Shown here one piece after another: positions 50,927-59,033 of a stretch of 64,000 bases of DNA. Made by a program: the position numbers and the translations under genes. This DNA comes from Leadbettera azotonutricia ZAS-9 (GTDB taxonomy: Bacteria > Spirochaetota > Spirochaetia > Treponematales > Breznakiellaceae), in the NCBI RefSeq assembly GCF_000214355.1, contig NC_015577.1, forward strand, positions 2,002,453 through 2,066,452, in the 5' to 3' direction. The notes below the pieces were generated by a model that was given only the letters and a program-made list of their open reading frames with translations, was not told where the DNA came from and did not search any database. Position 1 is the stretch's first letter. Every line of letters starts with the position of its first letter.

Positions 50927-53452
50927 ATGAATTATCTCGACCTCCCGGTCTATAAGCATAAAGACCTCATACTTAAGGCCCTCGAAACAAACCAGGTAGT
51001 GGTAGTCGAAAGCCCCACAGGTTCGGGCAAAACCACCCAGCTCCCGGTGATACTCATGGACGCGGGTTACGGCAACAACGGTGTCATTGGCGTCACCCAG
51101 CCCCGGCGCATAGCCGCTGTCTCGGTAAGCGAATTCATAGCCCGCCAACTGGGGACCCCAGTCCCCGGCGTAGTGGGTTACAAGATGCGCTTCGAAGACA
51201 AAACAACCAGGGATACCAAAATCAAAATCATGACCGACGGCATACTCCTCCAGGAGATGAAGCTCGACCCATGGCTTTCCAAATATGGCTGCCTCATAGT
51301 AGACGAAGCCCACGAGAGGAGCCTCAACATTGACTTCATCCTGGGCCTTTTAAAACGAGTCCTTGAATCGCGCAAAGAATTCAAAGTGATAGTGTCATCG
51401 GCCACCATAAACGCAAGCGTCTTCTCCGAATATTTCGGCGAATGTCCGGTGGTAAAAATTGATTCTGTCACCTACCCCGTTACCATGATCTACGATCCCC
51501 CCGCCGTTGCAGCCTCGGCTGGCAGCCAGCTTGCATCCGAAGCCCTCCTCGAAAAGATCAGCTCCATCACCGAACGGATCATAAGCGAAAAACGTGAAGG
51601 CGACATTCTCATCTTCCTCTCAGGTGAAAAAACGATAAAGGACTGCATGGGCCGCCTCGCAATGGGAAGCGCAGGCCCCTATCTCCATATCGTTCCCCTT
51701 TACGGAAGGCTGGGCAAGGAAGAACAGGAACGGGTTTTTGAAGCCCCTCCAAAAGGCAAGACCAAGGTGGTCATCTCCACCAACATTGCGGAAACTTCCG
51801 TGACCATAGACGGCATCACTGCGGTGCTCGATTCGGGCCTTTCAAAACTCAACTATTACAACCCCAGGACTTTTACGTCCAGTTTGATAGAAGCCCCCAT
51901 TTCCAAAGCCTCCGCAAACCAGAGGCGGGGCCGCGCGGGACGCACCAGGGAAGGAACCTGCTACCGCCTCTACAACCGCAAGGATTTTGAAAACCGCATA
52001 CTCTTTACCACCGAAGAAATTTACCGTACCGACCTTTCGGAAGTGGTGCTCCGCATGGCCGACCTGGGCGTTACGGCCTTTGAAGAATTCGACTTCATCT
52101 CCCCGCCCAACCACGAGGGCCTTATTGCCGCCATAGAAACCCTGAACCTCCTCGACGCCCTCGAAAGCGACAGGACTCTTTCCAGAACCGGGAAGCTCAT
52201 GACCGAATTCCCCCTGCCCCCCAGGCAGTCCCGCATCATCGTGGAGGCCATTTTAAAATACCCCGAAGTAACCGAAGAGACCGTCATTGCCGCGGCCTTC
52301 CTCTCGACCCAAAGCCCCTACATACTCCCCCCCGGCGAAGAGACCGACGCCCGCAAAGCCCACCACGGTTTCAGGGATCCTGACGGCGATTTTGTTTCCT
52401 ATTTAAAACTCTACCGCTCCTACATGGATTCGACAAACAAGCAGAAGTTCTGCGAAAAAAGTTACCTCGACGAAAAAGCCATGGCAGAAATCGCCAACGT
52501 AGTTGCCCAATTAGCACAAATAGTGTCGGATATGGAAATCCCCGTTCTAAGCGGCGGCCCGGTAGAAGATTACCTCTGCTGCATTGCACGGGGCCTTATA
52601 CAGTTTGTCTGCGTCCGGGAGGGAAGGGAATTATACCGCAGTCTTACTGCGGACCGCATTCTTATCCATCCCGGTTCGGTCATGTTCAGGATGGACCCCG
52701 AGTACATCGTGGCAGGCGAAATCGTCCGCACCACCCGGATGTACGCCATGTCCGTTTCGCCCCTCTCCTACAAGACCCTGGAAAAAATCAGCCCTGAATT
52801 GTTCAAAACTTTTGGAGGCAGCAGGGGCAGAAGGACTACCCAGTCAGAAAAGCTCAAGCGTCCCCGGGACTTCACGAACAATGTCAAAATCGGGGATGAA
52901 ATTTTTGAAATTGAAACAATCAGGGGCAAGAAGGAAGTTAAGCTCCCCTGGGAAAAGCTTTCCAAAGCCAAGGATAAAATCACCCCGGAAACCGCGTCGC
53001 TTTACAAGAATTTAAAAGGAACCATCATTGTCGGGGGCAAATATTCGCTTCTCCCAGGAGAAAAGCTCTCCCTCATCTTAACCCTTACTCCTTCGCTCAA
53101 CCCCGAAGAGGCATGGAACAAGAAACTGCCCAACAAGGGGAACCTCGATTCCAAAGAAAACCTGGACGAGCTTCTGGATGCCCTCCCCCTCCTCGTGACC
53201 CCGGCTCTCTGTAAGGCCAAAGGCAAAAACACGCCCAAGGGAACAATCAAAAAAGAGCTGGGCTTCATTGCCCTCTTTACAGACGGGGACGGAAATTACT
53301 GGATGAAAGTTTCAAGGGGTTTCCACACAAGCCTCAACGAAAGCCTCTCCAGCGTAGAAACCCTCATCGACGAATTAGGGGACGAAGTGGACATCGGCAA
53401 GAAGCACATCGTGAACCAGACGTACAGAAGGCTTTCGGATCTGCTGGGGTAA
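50927..53452 (+). CDS. hrpA: DEAH-box ATP-dependent RNA helicase (HrpA/HrpB type)
   Basis: An 841-residue superfamily 2 helicase. Motifs in order: GSGKTTQLP (I), TQPRRIAAVSVSEFIAR (Ia), DEAHERSLNIDFILGLL (II), VSSATINA (III), FLSGEKTIKDCMGRL (IV), STNIAETSVTIDGI (V) and QRRGRAGRTREGTCYRLY (VI). A helicase-associated region follows, with PPRQSRIIVEAILKYPEV. The last ~200 residues are lysine-rich (KSKGRRTT-like text, GGSRGRRTTQSEKLKRPRDF) and may bind RNA. The length lies between E. coli HrpB and HrpA. It likely acts in mRNA or rRNA processing. Single-gene unit. Confidence 0.9.
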   Translation: MNYLDLPVYKHKDLILKALETNQVVVVESPTGSGKTTQLPVILMDAGYGNNGVIGVTQPRRIAAVSVSEFIARQLGTPVPGVVGYKMRFEDKTTRDTKIKIMTDGILLQEMKLDPWLSKYGCLIVDEAHERSLNIDFILGLLKRVLESRKEFKVIVSSATINASVFSEYFGECPVVKIDSVTYPVTMIYDPPAVAASAGSQLASEALLEKISSITERIISEKREGDILIFLSGEKTIKDCMGRLAMGSAGPYLHIVPLYGRLGKEEQERVFEAPPKGKTKVVISTNIAETSVTIDGITAVLDSGLSKLNYYNPRTFTSSLIEAPISKASANQRRGRAGRTREGTCYRLYNRKDFENRILFTTEEIYRTDLSEVVLRMADLGVTAFEEFDFISPPNHEGLIAAIETLNLLDALESDRTLSRTGKLMTEFPLPPRQSRIIVEAILKYPEVTEETVIAAAFLSTQSPYILPPGEETDARKAHHGFRDPDGDFVSYLKLYRSYMDSTNKQKFCEKSYLDEKAMAEIANVVAQLAQIVSDMEIPVLSGGPVEDYLCCIARGLIQFVCVREGRELYRSLTADRILIHPGSVMFRMDPEYIVAGEIVRTTRMYAMSVSPLSYKTLEKISPELFKTFGGSRGRRTTQSEKLKRPRDFTNNVKIGDEIFEIETIRGKKEVKLPWEKLSKAKDKITPETASLYKNLKGTIIVGGKYSLLPGEKLSLILTLTPSLNPEEAWNKKLPNKGNLDSKENLDELLDALPLLVTPALCKAKGKNTPKGTIKKELGFIALFTDGDGNYWMKVSRGFHTSLNESLSSVETLIDELGDEVDIGKKHIVNQTYRRLSDLLG

Positions 53453-53482
53453 GGGCGGGGGATTTTTACCGCTAAGCCGGTT

Positions 53483-54102
53483 TTACTCCAGCTTTTGTGC
53501 GGCGGCTATCAGTTCTTCGGAAACGCCCAGCTTTTTCAGGCTTTCCATGAATTTAGCCTTGTCCTGCGCTGCCTTTTGTTCGGCTTCTTCCAGACCTTTG
53601 TTGTATTGGTGCATCTCACGGCTATGCTGGTCCATAAGCCATATCTGGCGTTTCTCAGCCAGTATCTGCGCCTGCTCGTCCTCGCTCAGTTCCATCAGTA
53701 CCGCAACAGCTTTCTTTACCCCAGGGTCTTTCTCAGCTACCATCGCAAATTCCTCCTCTTCCTCGCTCCTCAAAAACTGCCCCCCGCTCTTCCGGTTATA
53801 CAGTCCGTACCTATTATAATAATTTTCTTCCTCGGGAACCAGTATCTCATTCATAATGATAATACTGATTACCCGTTCCGCGGTGTTCCAGCTTTCGCCC
53901 CGTTTAAGCTGCTCGGAGAGCATTTTTGTACTGTGGTTTCGGGTTTAAGGTGGGGGTCTGCAATAACAAGGCCATCATACTCATCCGCAGGGATGTCGAG
54001 GGCTGCTTTGAGAAAAGCTTCCAGAATATCAATATTCCAGGAGTCGCCGAAGATAAGCTTGAACACATAGTCAAGCTTGGGGTGCAGAATCTTATTTGCC
54101 AT
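53483..54102 (-). pseudogene. Broken Rpn-family PD-(D/E)XK nuclease/transposase gene
   Basis: Two fragments lie in different frames. The N-terminal part (54102 to about 53930) reads MANKILHPKLDYVFKLIFGD, then IPADEYDGLVIADPHLKPE; the C-terminal part (53923 to 53483) reads MLSEQLKRGESWNTAERVIS and then ENYYNRYGLYNRKSG followed by EEEEEFAMVAEKDPGVKKAV. Compared with the intact relative at 55219, the catalytic stretch between DPHLK and the QLKRG segment is missing, and a second gap is seen after NRKSG. GGTGGAGG precedes the first ATG. It is a deletion-decayed copy of an accessory element. Confidence 0.75.
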
Positions 54103-54309
54103 GGTTTGCCTCCACCTTATATATGGTGTTGCCCTGCATGGCGCATTGAAATTTTGCGAAAAAAGTGAAAAATTCGGAGATTTTGCCGGGTTTTTTAAGT
54201 TTTTGGGGGTTTGTGCGAAATTTCAATATTCTGCGTATGTGAACGCCATATTGGCAAACGGCGCAGCGGCATTTAAACCCATTCTTTGGATCAAGCAGAG
54301 GGAAACGAA
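54103..54309. other. Gene-free stretch with a short inverted repeat
   Basis: No gene is recognisable. ATTGAAATTT (54145-54154) recurs as its reverse complement at 54218-54227, with AT-rich DNA between, which may be a scar of an inserted element. The left end carries the ribosome-binding region of the broken Rpn gene. Confidence 0.4.
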
Positions 54310-54358
54310 CAGGTCACTTTAGACCTATTTTATTTAAAAAAGGGTCTAAAGCGACCTG
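54310..54358. repeat. 16-bp inverted repeat with AT-rich loop
   Basis: CAGGTCACTTTAGACC (54310-54325) pairs with 54343-54358 with a single mismatch; the 17-base loop is T- and A-rich. It lies between the decayed Rpn gene and the broken repeat-protein remnant. Build and setting resemble the perfect repeat at 5792 and the one at 58384, although the arm sequences differ. Confidence 0.6.
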
Positions 54359-54436
54359 CTTAATTTAAGCAATACCATGTAAATATCCGGGAGACGCAGA
54401 GCCTCCCGGATGGATCTTAGTTCAAAAACCGGCGCT

Positions 54437-54619
54437 TCATTTGTGTGTAAAGGAATGCGCCATCTTGCTCTCGGCGCCAACGGCAACAAATTGACCATCC
54501 CCATAGGCTATGCCATTAATTGAGCTGGAACCATCGGGAGAGCTGGCTATCTTGCCGGAAGATCCGACGGCAATCCATTTATCGGTCCCATTACTACACA
54601 CAAATTGAATGGCTGTCCT
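54437..54619 (-). pseudogene. C-terminal remnant of a repeat protein
   Basis: A leftward reading of about 60 codons with no start of its own reads DKWIAVGSSGKIASSPDG, then INGIAYGDGQFVAVGAESKM and ends AHSFTHK. WxAVGxxGKIAxS and INGIAYGxGxFVAVG are the repeat units of a beta-propeller-like family I associate with termite-gut treponemes. The two half repeats join with part of a unit missing, so it looks like the tail of a deleted gene. It overlaps the end of the lipoprotein gene in another frame. Confidence 0.55.
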
Positions 54620-55029
54620 TAAATAAATTTGTCCAGATTTGGATACAAAGTTGCAACACCATTAAGTGCCGCAAATGCCATTTCTGTGGATACGCCGCTG
54701 CCATTTCTGGCATTTGAAAGATTCAATTTGCCGGCTGTAATTCTCCAATCAACTGTGCAGGATGTCCCCATTAATTCAAGAGTCAGTGTTGATGAATTCG
54801 CTTTCCATGTGCAACCTACCGTGGGGCTATTGCCCCATGTTCCGCTTCCATCAGAGTTTATCTGGAAAAATTGTGTATAAGGACTAGCAAGCCCCCATGT
54901 TCCAACTAGTTCGGCAGGAATACTACCGCCGCCGCCCGTTGATCCGTTATCGCACGAAACAAACCCCAACCCCAACCCCAATGCCAAAAGACCAACCAGC
55001 ATTGCCATAATAATTGATTTCTTTTTCAT
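54619..55029 (-). CDS. Small exported lipoprotein
   Basis: A 136-residue lipoprotein: signal peptide MKKKSIIMAMLVGLLALGLG with lipobox FVSC, then a glycine/serine linker (NGSTGGGGSIP). The mature domain is a small beta structure, ELVGTWGLASPYTQFF, NSDGSGTWGN, STLTLELMGTSCTVDWRITA, ending YPNLDKFI. Two cysteines could form a disulfide. GTW plus repeated strand text recalls lipocalin-like surface proteins. A good AGGAG site lies before the ATG. It sits in the accessory region next to decayed elements and may be recently acquired. Function unknown. Confidence 0.65.
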   Translation of the reverse strand: MKKKSIIMAMLVGLLALGLGLGFVSCDNGSTGGGGSIPAELVGTWGLASPYTQFFQINSDGSGTWGNSPTVGCTWKANSSTLTLELMGTSCTVDWRITAGKLNLSNARNGSGVSTEMAFAALNGVATLYPNLDKFI

Positions 55030-55182
55030 ACAAAATCTCCTTTTGGATTTTATTTTTCCATATAAAAAATATTTGTCGTGAGTTTAGCTACTCATATTTG
55101 CAGGGTTTTTTGGGGTGTTTTGTAGGTAGTTACGCACGAATTGGAGGGCTATTGGACTTTTGTGGGAGATCCGCAAGTCTTG

Positions 55183-55212
55183 TTGCATTCTGACCGCCCT
55201 TTTGGGTATACT
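55183..55212 (+). promoter_or_regulatory. Leaderless-type promoter of the intact Rpn gene
   Basis: TTGCAT (55183-55188), an 18-base spacer and TATACT (55207-55212) stand 6 bases before the ATG at 55219. The -35 match is weak; the -10 is good. No ribosome site is present. Confidence 0.4.
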
Positions 55213-55218
55213 GGTTAT

Positions 55219-56040
55219 ATGAATTATGAAATTCTGCCACCCACCGATGACTGGATCTTCAAGCTGCTTTTCGGCGATGAACGCCATAAGAGCAGCCTCA
55301 TATCATTATTACAGGCTTTTGTGGCCCTGCCGGATGAAGAATACGAATTGACCTTTTTAGACACCTACTTAAAACCTGAATCCGAGGATGATAAACTGGG
55401 CATCGTTGACGTGAAGGTTCAGACAAAGACCGGAAAGATTATTGATATCGAGATACAGGTCAATCCGATCAAAAATATCGGTCAACGGCTTTCCTTTTAT
55501 AAATCAAAGCTGATAGTAGAGCAGATAGGCAAGGGCGAACGGTACAACGTCATTCAGAAGGTCATCTGTATCTGCATAAGCAATTACGAGCTCTTCCCCG
55601 GGGTTCAGGGCTATTTGAACAATTTTAAGTTTTACAATCCAAAAACCGGGCTATGCTTTGAAGATATACCGGAAGAAGTATACACCCTTGAACTACCCAA
55701 AGTCCCAGTCAAAAGCGATGGTACCACCGGCTGGGAATGGATGCAGTTTCTGCGTGGAACGCAAAAGGAGGAATTCGAGATGATAGCGGCAAAGAACCCT
55801 GAAATAAGGAAAGCGGTAGACACCCTGTATGAGTTGAGCGCGGACGAAAAGGTCCGTGCGGAATACGAGATGCGTCAAAAAGCCTGGCGTGACCGTATTT
55901 CCCAGATTGAGGGCGCCTATGAGGATGGATCGCAAAAGAAAGCGGTAGAGGTTGCCAAAAAGGCTAAAGGAAAGGGCGCAAATATAGATTTTATCATGGA
56001 TATAACCGGGTTAACCGAACAACAGATACGGGAGTTATGA
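55219..56040 (+). CDS. Rpn-family PD-(D/E)XK nuclease (intact)
   Basis: A 273-residue protein of the recombination-promoting nuclease / putative transposase family. It starts MNYEILPPTDDWIFKLLFGD and has the nuclease core EDDKLGIVDVKVQTKTGKII followed by DIEIQVNP, giving the D...ExQ-type catalytic set. Middle text YNPKTGLCFEDIPEEVYTLE and ELPKVPVKSDGTTGWEWM is typical. The C-terminus has a helical DxxxxR tail ending DITGLTEQQIREL. Such proteins cut DNA and raise recombination, and are spread as accessory genes. The ATG is 6 bases after a -10 box. Confidence 0.85.
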   Translation: MNYEILPPTDDWIFKLLFGDERHKSSLISLLQAFVALPDEEYELTFLDTYLKPESEDDKLGIVDVKVQTKTGKIIDIEIQVNPIKNIGQRLSFYKSKLIVEQIGKGERYNVIQKVICICISNYELFPGVQGYLNNFKFYNPKTGLCFEDIPEEVYTLELPKVPVKSDGTTGWEWMQFLRGTQKEEFEMIAAKNPEIRKAVDTLYELSADEKVRAEYEMRQKAWRDRISQIEGAYEDGSQKKAVEVAKKAKGKGANIDFIMDITGLTEQQIREL

Positions 56041-56062
56041 AGATGAACCTGTTAATTCGGCA

Positions 56063-56092
56063 GGTCCGTGCGGAATACGAGATGCGTCAAAA
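56063..56092 (+). repeat. 30-bp direct repeat of the Rpn gene tail
   Basis: This stretch is an exact copy of 55851-55880 inside the intact Rpn gene, where it encodes VRAEYEMRQK. Here it is followed by KA and a stop. It is evidence that a second Rpn-type 3' end once lay directly behind the first, most of it now lost. The two copies are 212 bases apart in the same orientation. Confidence 0.85.
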
Positions 56093-56110
56093 GGCGTAGG
56101 ATATCCGGAG

Positions 56111-56731
56111 CTATATCTTCTGCAAATCCGAGCGTGACGCAATGCCGGTTTTGTAGTAAATGCGGGAAAGGAGGTTCTCCACGGTGCGGGGGCTTATACC
56201 CAGGGCGGAGGCGATACGTTTGTTGCTCTGGCCATCCCTTAAGTGCCTGAGTATTTCCGCTTCCCGGTGGGTAAGAAGTTTTTGGGTTTCTGCGGCGTTT
56301 TTCAGCTTGGGTTCCACGGCCTTGTCTATGGAGACTTTACCCTGAAGCACCGCATGGAGGACGGCTTCGAGTTCTTCCTCGTTCCGGTATTTGCAGACAT
56401 AACCCCGGACGCCGAAGCCCAGGGCGGCATTTGCGTGGGCGTAGTCATCAAACTGGGTGTACACAACTACGGGGGGCGTTTTGCCGAACCTTTCCCTCAC
56501 CCAGGGGATAAGATCAAGACCCATGGCGTCTTCTGTTTTGCCATCATGAGGGCTTAGCTGGATGTCAAGGAGCAAGATGTCAGGAAGCGCCGCCATCTCT
56601 GAAAACAAATCCCTGGCCTCCGCAAGATCCGCGGCGATGCCCAAAACTTGCCAGTGCCCGGTTCCGGCAAACCATGCGGCCAGCCCTTTGCGCATGACTG
56701 GGTGGTCCTCAAGTATGACGATGCTGTTCAC
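56111..56731 (-). CDS. NarL/LuxR-family response regulator
   Basis: A 206-residue regulator: receiver domain (residues 1-~120) with the phospho-acceptor in DILLLDIQLSPHDG (aspartate 56), VVVYTQFDDYAH and VCKYRNEEEL (the conserved lysine), then a LuxR helix-turn-helix with LTHREAEILRHLRDGQSNKR and ISPRTVENLLSRIYYKTG. The insertion KTEDAM after the aspartate loop is unusual. The ATG overlaps the kinase stop (ATGA). It is the output of the kinase encoded upstream. Confidence 0.92.
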   Translation of the reverse strand: MNSIVILEDHPVMRKGLAAWFAGTGHWQVLGIAADLAEARDLFSEMAALPDILLLDIQLSPHDGKTEDAMGLDLIPWVRERFGKTPPVVVYTQFDDYAHANAALGFGVRGYVCKYRNEEELEAVLHAVLQGKVSIDKAVEPKLKNAAETQKLLTHREAEILRHLRDGQSNKRIASALGISPRTVENLLSRIYYKTGIASRSDLQKI

Positions 56732-57495
56732 GGCTTATCCTGCGGCGGCACTTTAACGCACACCATAAGGCCGTTGCCCTCTACGCTGATAAAGTCGATA
56801 TGCGCCCCAAGGATTGCCGCCCGCTGGCGCATGGTACTCATGCCAAGGCCGTCATGTTTGCCTTCTCTACGCAGCCCTGGTCTGCTCTGCAGACCTTGGC
56901 CGTCATCTGAAATGCTGAACAGCAGGGGCTGACCCTTTCCAGGAAATCCTTTGGATTTCAGGAATCCGACAGGTTCCGGGACGCCCTGCCGGGCGACCAG
57001 CACGGCCTGTTTTGCGTGGGAGTGTTTGCCGATGTTGTTGAGCGCTTCCTGGGCGATACGGTAGAGATGCAGGCGGTGTTCGTCACTCAGGCCGTTAAAG
57101 TCCAGGCTTTCTTCTATTTCGACAATACATTCGATTCCGGTGCGTTTGACAAAGCTGTCGCATAAGGAGCTGAGAGAATCTTTCAAGCTGAACCGGATCA
57201 GATCGGGGGGCATAAGGCGGCCGCAAATTTCACGTATACGGGCGGCGGCAGGGTTGTCCCGCAGATCCGGGAGCACCGTGTCGTGAAGCTCGGCGGCAAT
57301 GCGGCGTCGCTCGGTTTCCTGCGCTTCCAGCGCCAAAGAAGAAAAAGCCATGTTTTGCAATTCCCGTTTCCTGGCTTTACGCATGGCAAGATAGATATAA
57401 CTGAGACAGGCCATAAGCAGACCGATAAAAAGCACCAGCAGCCACAACAGGCGGAAATATGAATCGAATTCCGAAGGCAACAGGATTTCCGGCAT
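56728..57495 (-). CDS. Sensor histidine kinase (HisKA_3 type) with shortened dimerisation domain
   Basis: A 255-residue kinase with one N-terminal helix (LLWLLVLFIGLLMACLSYIY) and no extracellular sensor domain. The histidine is in RRRIAAELHDTVLPDLRD (residue 71). From this motif to MPPDL the dimerisation segment is about 25 residues shorter than usual, so the second helix seems cut. The ATPase part is normal: EALNNIGKHSHA (N box), SISDDGQGL (G1) and HDGLGMSTMRQRA (G2). The start lies 6 bases after TATAAT with TG at the extended position. It overlaps the response-regulator gene. Probably senses through the divergent membrane protein. Confidence 0.88.
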   Translation of the reverse strand: MPEILLPSEFDSYFRLLWLLVLFIGLLMACLSYIYLAMRKARKRELQNMAFSSLALEAQETERRRIAAELHDTVLPDLRDNPAAARIREICGRLMPPDLIRFSLKDSLSSLCDSFVKRTGIECIVEIEESLDFNGLSDEHRLHLYRIAQEALNNIGKHSHAKQAVLVARQGVPEPVGFLKSKGFPGKGQPLLFSISDDGQGLQSRPGLRREGKHDGLGMSTMRQRAAILGAHIDFISVEGNGLMVCVKVPPQDKP

Positions 57496-57501
57496 TATCT
57501 T

Positions 57502-57545
57502 ATTATAACAGAAAACTGGACAAAAGGGCTATAAAGGTTTTTAAT
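57502..57545. promoter_or_regulatory. Divergent leaderless-type promoters (kinase and membrane protein)
   Basis: Leftward: TGTTATAAT (extended -10, TATAAT at 57507-57502) then AAGATA and the kinase ATG at 57495. Rightward: TGGACA (57517-57522), 17 bases, TTTAAT (57540-57545), 6 bases and the ATG of the membrane protein at 57552. The two start codons lie 57 bases apart and both transcripts would begin at the start codon. Neither gene has a ribosome-binding sequence. Confidence 0.55.
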
Positions 57546-57551
57546 ACGGAT

Positions 57552-58253
57552 ATGCTGACAGACTCTGTTTCCGGCCATAGAACGAAAAATCCGCCGGTTT
57601 TGTTTTTTGTATCCATCGCGGGGGCCTTGCTGAATGTCCTGGTGGGTCATTTTTTACGGAACCTGCTGGGCATTCCCCTGTACCTGGATACGGCGCTGAC
57701 CATGACCGTCACGTTTTACGGTGGCGTGTTCTGGGGCGTCCTGACCGGAGCGTTGACCAACCTGATTATGCAAAGCATCTTTTTTTACGGTTTTCCTCAT
57801 TATCTATATGCCCTCTGCAACATAGCGGTAGCCCTGGTTACTGCTGTATTTATCCGCTGGTTTCCCCAGGAGCTGCATATTGACGGCGCAGAGAAGCCGC
57901 TGCCCCAAGGCCATCGGCCCAGCCAATGGCAAAGCCAGTGGCTGCAGGACCTGATGGGAAGGGCTATTGTGCTTGTCATTTTGTCTTTTGCCCTATGCCT
58001 GGTTATAAGCGTTCTTGGGGGCCTTTGCGCGCTGATCATTAAAGGTTTTGATCCACAGGTTCATGATCCCATAGACCCTGAACTGAATTTCAGGCTCGCC
58101 CTGGTACGAAGAAATCTGCCCGGCATTGTCGTGGAGATAGGCTCGCGCATTCCGGTGAACCTCCTTGACCGGCTCATCTCGTCTTTTGCCGGGTACGGGC
58201 TGGCGGCGCTCCTGGCCTGCATAGGCGCGCGGCAGCCAATGAATGACCGCTAA
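57552..58253 (+). CDS. Polytopic membrane protein next to a two-component system
   Basis: A 233-residue protein with five or six hydrophobic helices: VLFFVSIAGALLNVLVGHFL, TALTMTVTFYGGVFWGVLTG, LYALCNIAVALVTAVFIRWF, IVLVILSFALCLVISVLGGL and FAGYGLAALLACIGA. A cytoplasmic loop is rich in glutamine and tryptophan (RPSQWQSQWLQDLMGR). The helix pattern recalls ECF-type substrate-binding subunits and the N-terminal sensor regions of some kinases. It is divergent from a kinase that lacks a sensor domain, so it may be that kinase's membrane sensor. An upstream in-frame extension (57459-57551) is rejected because it crosses both promoters. Confidence 0.72.
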   Translation: MLTDSVSGHRTKNPPVLFFVSIAGALLNVLVGHFLRNLLGIPLYLDTALTMTVTFYGGVFWGVLTGALTNLIMQSIFFYGFPHYLYALCNIAVALVTAVFIRWFPQELHIDGAEKPLPQGHRPSQWQSQWLQDLMGRAIVLVILSFALCLVISVLGGLCALIIKGFDPQVHDPIDPELNFRLALVRRNLPGIVVEIGSRIPVNLLDRLISSFAGYGLAALLACIGARQPMNDR

Positions 58254-58383
58254 AGCATCGATATGTTCAATAAAATATGCCCCTTTTGTTATTTCTGTCA
58301 ACATATTTTGCGCCAGTTTGCCGTGCCGGTTCCAAAATCAAGGGGATTTTAAAACCAATTCAAATTGCCTGCATTAAAAATGA

Positions 58384-58437
58384 AACTGCGCCCATGTTTG
58401 CAGTTTTTAATTAAAAAAAGCAGAGATGGGCGCAGTT
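58384..58437. terminator. Inverted repeat, probable two-way terminator
   Basis: AACTGCGCCCAT (58384-58395) pairs exactly with ATGGGCGCAGTT (58426-58437). The 30-base loop contains the palindrome TTTTTAATTAAAAA. It lies in the 243-base gap between the membrane-protein gene and the leftward unknown gene, where both units end. The remainder of the gap shows no gene. T-runs lie in the loop rather than after the stem, which is atypical. Confidence 0.5.
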
Positions 58438-58496
58438 CCATAAAAACCAATTAGCAGCACTATTCAACTTTTCATTCTTTGGTGTTAAATTAATTC

Positions 58497-59009
58497 TTAT
58501 TTTTCCTCTTCCTCTTCTTCGTCCTCTTCCCCTTCGTGCTCGGCGTCGCCGCCTGTGACAAGGCTTTTACCGGTGCGCTTAAGGGATTCGTAGCAGGAGA
58601 TGCCGGCCTGGGCTATGGCCTGGTCGTCTATGCCCATGAGGCCCGAGAAAGAGCAGATGCAGTTGCCGTCATCGCTTATGATAGCGCCGAGCCACCATGA
58701 TTCATTGCCCAGGACCTGGTAATAGTTGGTGCCCGAGTTCTTGCCTGTGCGGCGGCAAAAGGCTATTTTTTCATGGGCCAGCCCGTCGAAATTGACGCCG
58801 TTGTTTACCACAAGCTCGCCTTCGTAGCCGTAATCGCGGCTGACCACGCCGAAGCTCCGACAGGTGGAATCCCACTGCTCAGGGTTCTTGTCGTCCCTGA
58901 TTTCGACAACCATCATGCCCCGCCTGCCGTCTTTCATGTATTCGGCGGAGTTCTCTAAAATGGTCTTGGCCTTTTTTTCCATGGCGTTAATTATCGCATT
59001 CCTGTTCAT
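58497..59009 (-). CDS. Unknown protein with glutamate-rich tail
   Basis: A 170-residue cytoplasmic protein. The body begins MNRNAIINAMEKKAKTILEN and has MMVVEIRDDKNPEQW, ELVVNNGVNFDGLAHEKIAF and MGIDDQAIAQAGISCYESL. The last segment recalls GlcG/HbpS-like proteins (GIDDxxxAxxGI), a loose hint only. The C-terminus is almost all acid (DAEHEGEEDEEEEEEK), as in proteins that bind metal or basic partners. AAGGGGG lies 5 bases before the ATG. It is separate from hemW (24-base gap). Function unknown. Confidence 0.7.
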   Translation of the reverse strand: MNRNAIINAMEKKAKTILENSAEYMKDGRRGMMVVEIRDDKNPEQWDSTCRSFGVVSRDYGYEGELVVNNGVNFDGLAHEKIAFCRRTGKNSGTNYYQVLGNESWWLGAIISDDGNCICSFSGLMGIDDQAIAQAGISCYESLKRTGKSLVTGGDAEHEGEEDEEEEEEK

Positions 59010-59033
59010 CCTGGCCCCCTTAATTCAGTATCA

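Noticed and set aside
57459-57551. Longer N-terminus for the membrane protein
   Set aside because: The extension would be translated from DNA upstream of the predicted transcription start and overlaps the kinase start; its residues are not membrane-protein-like.
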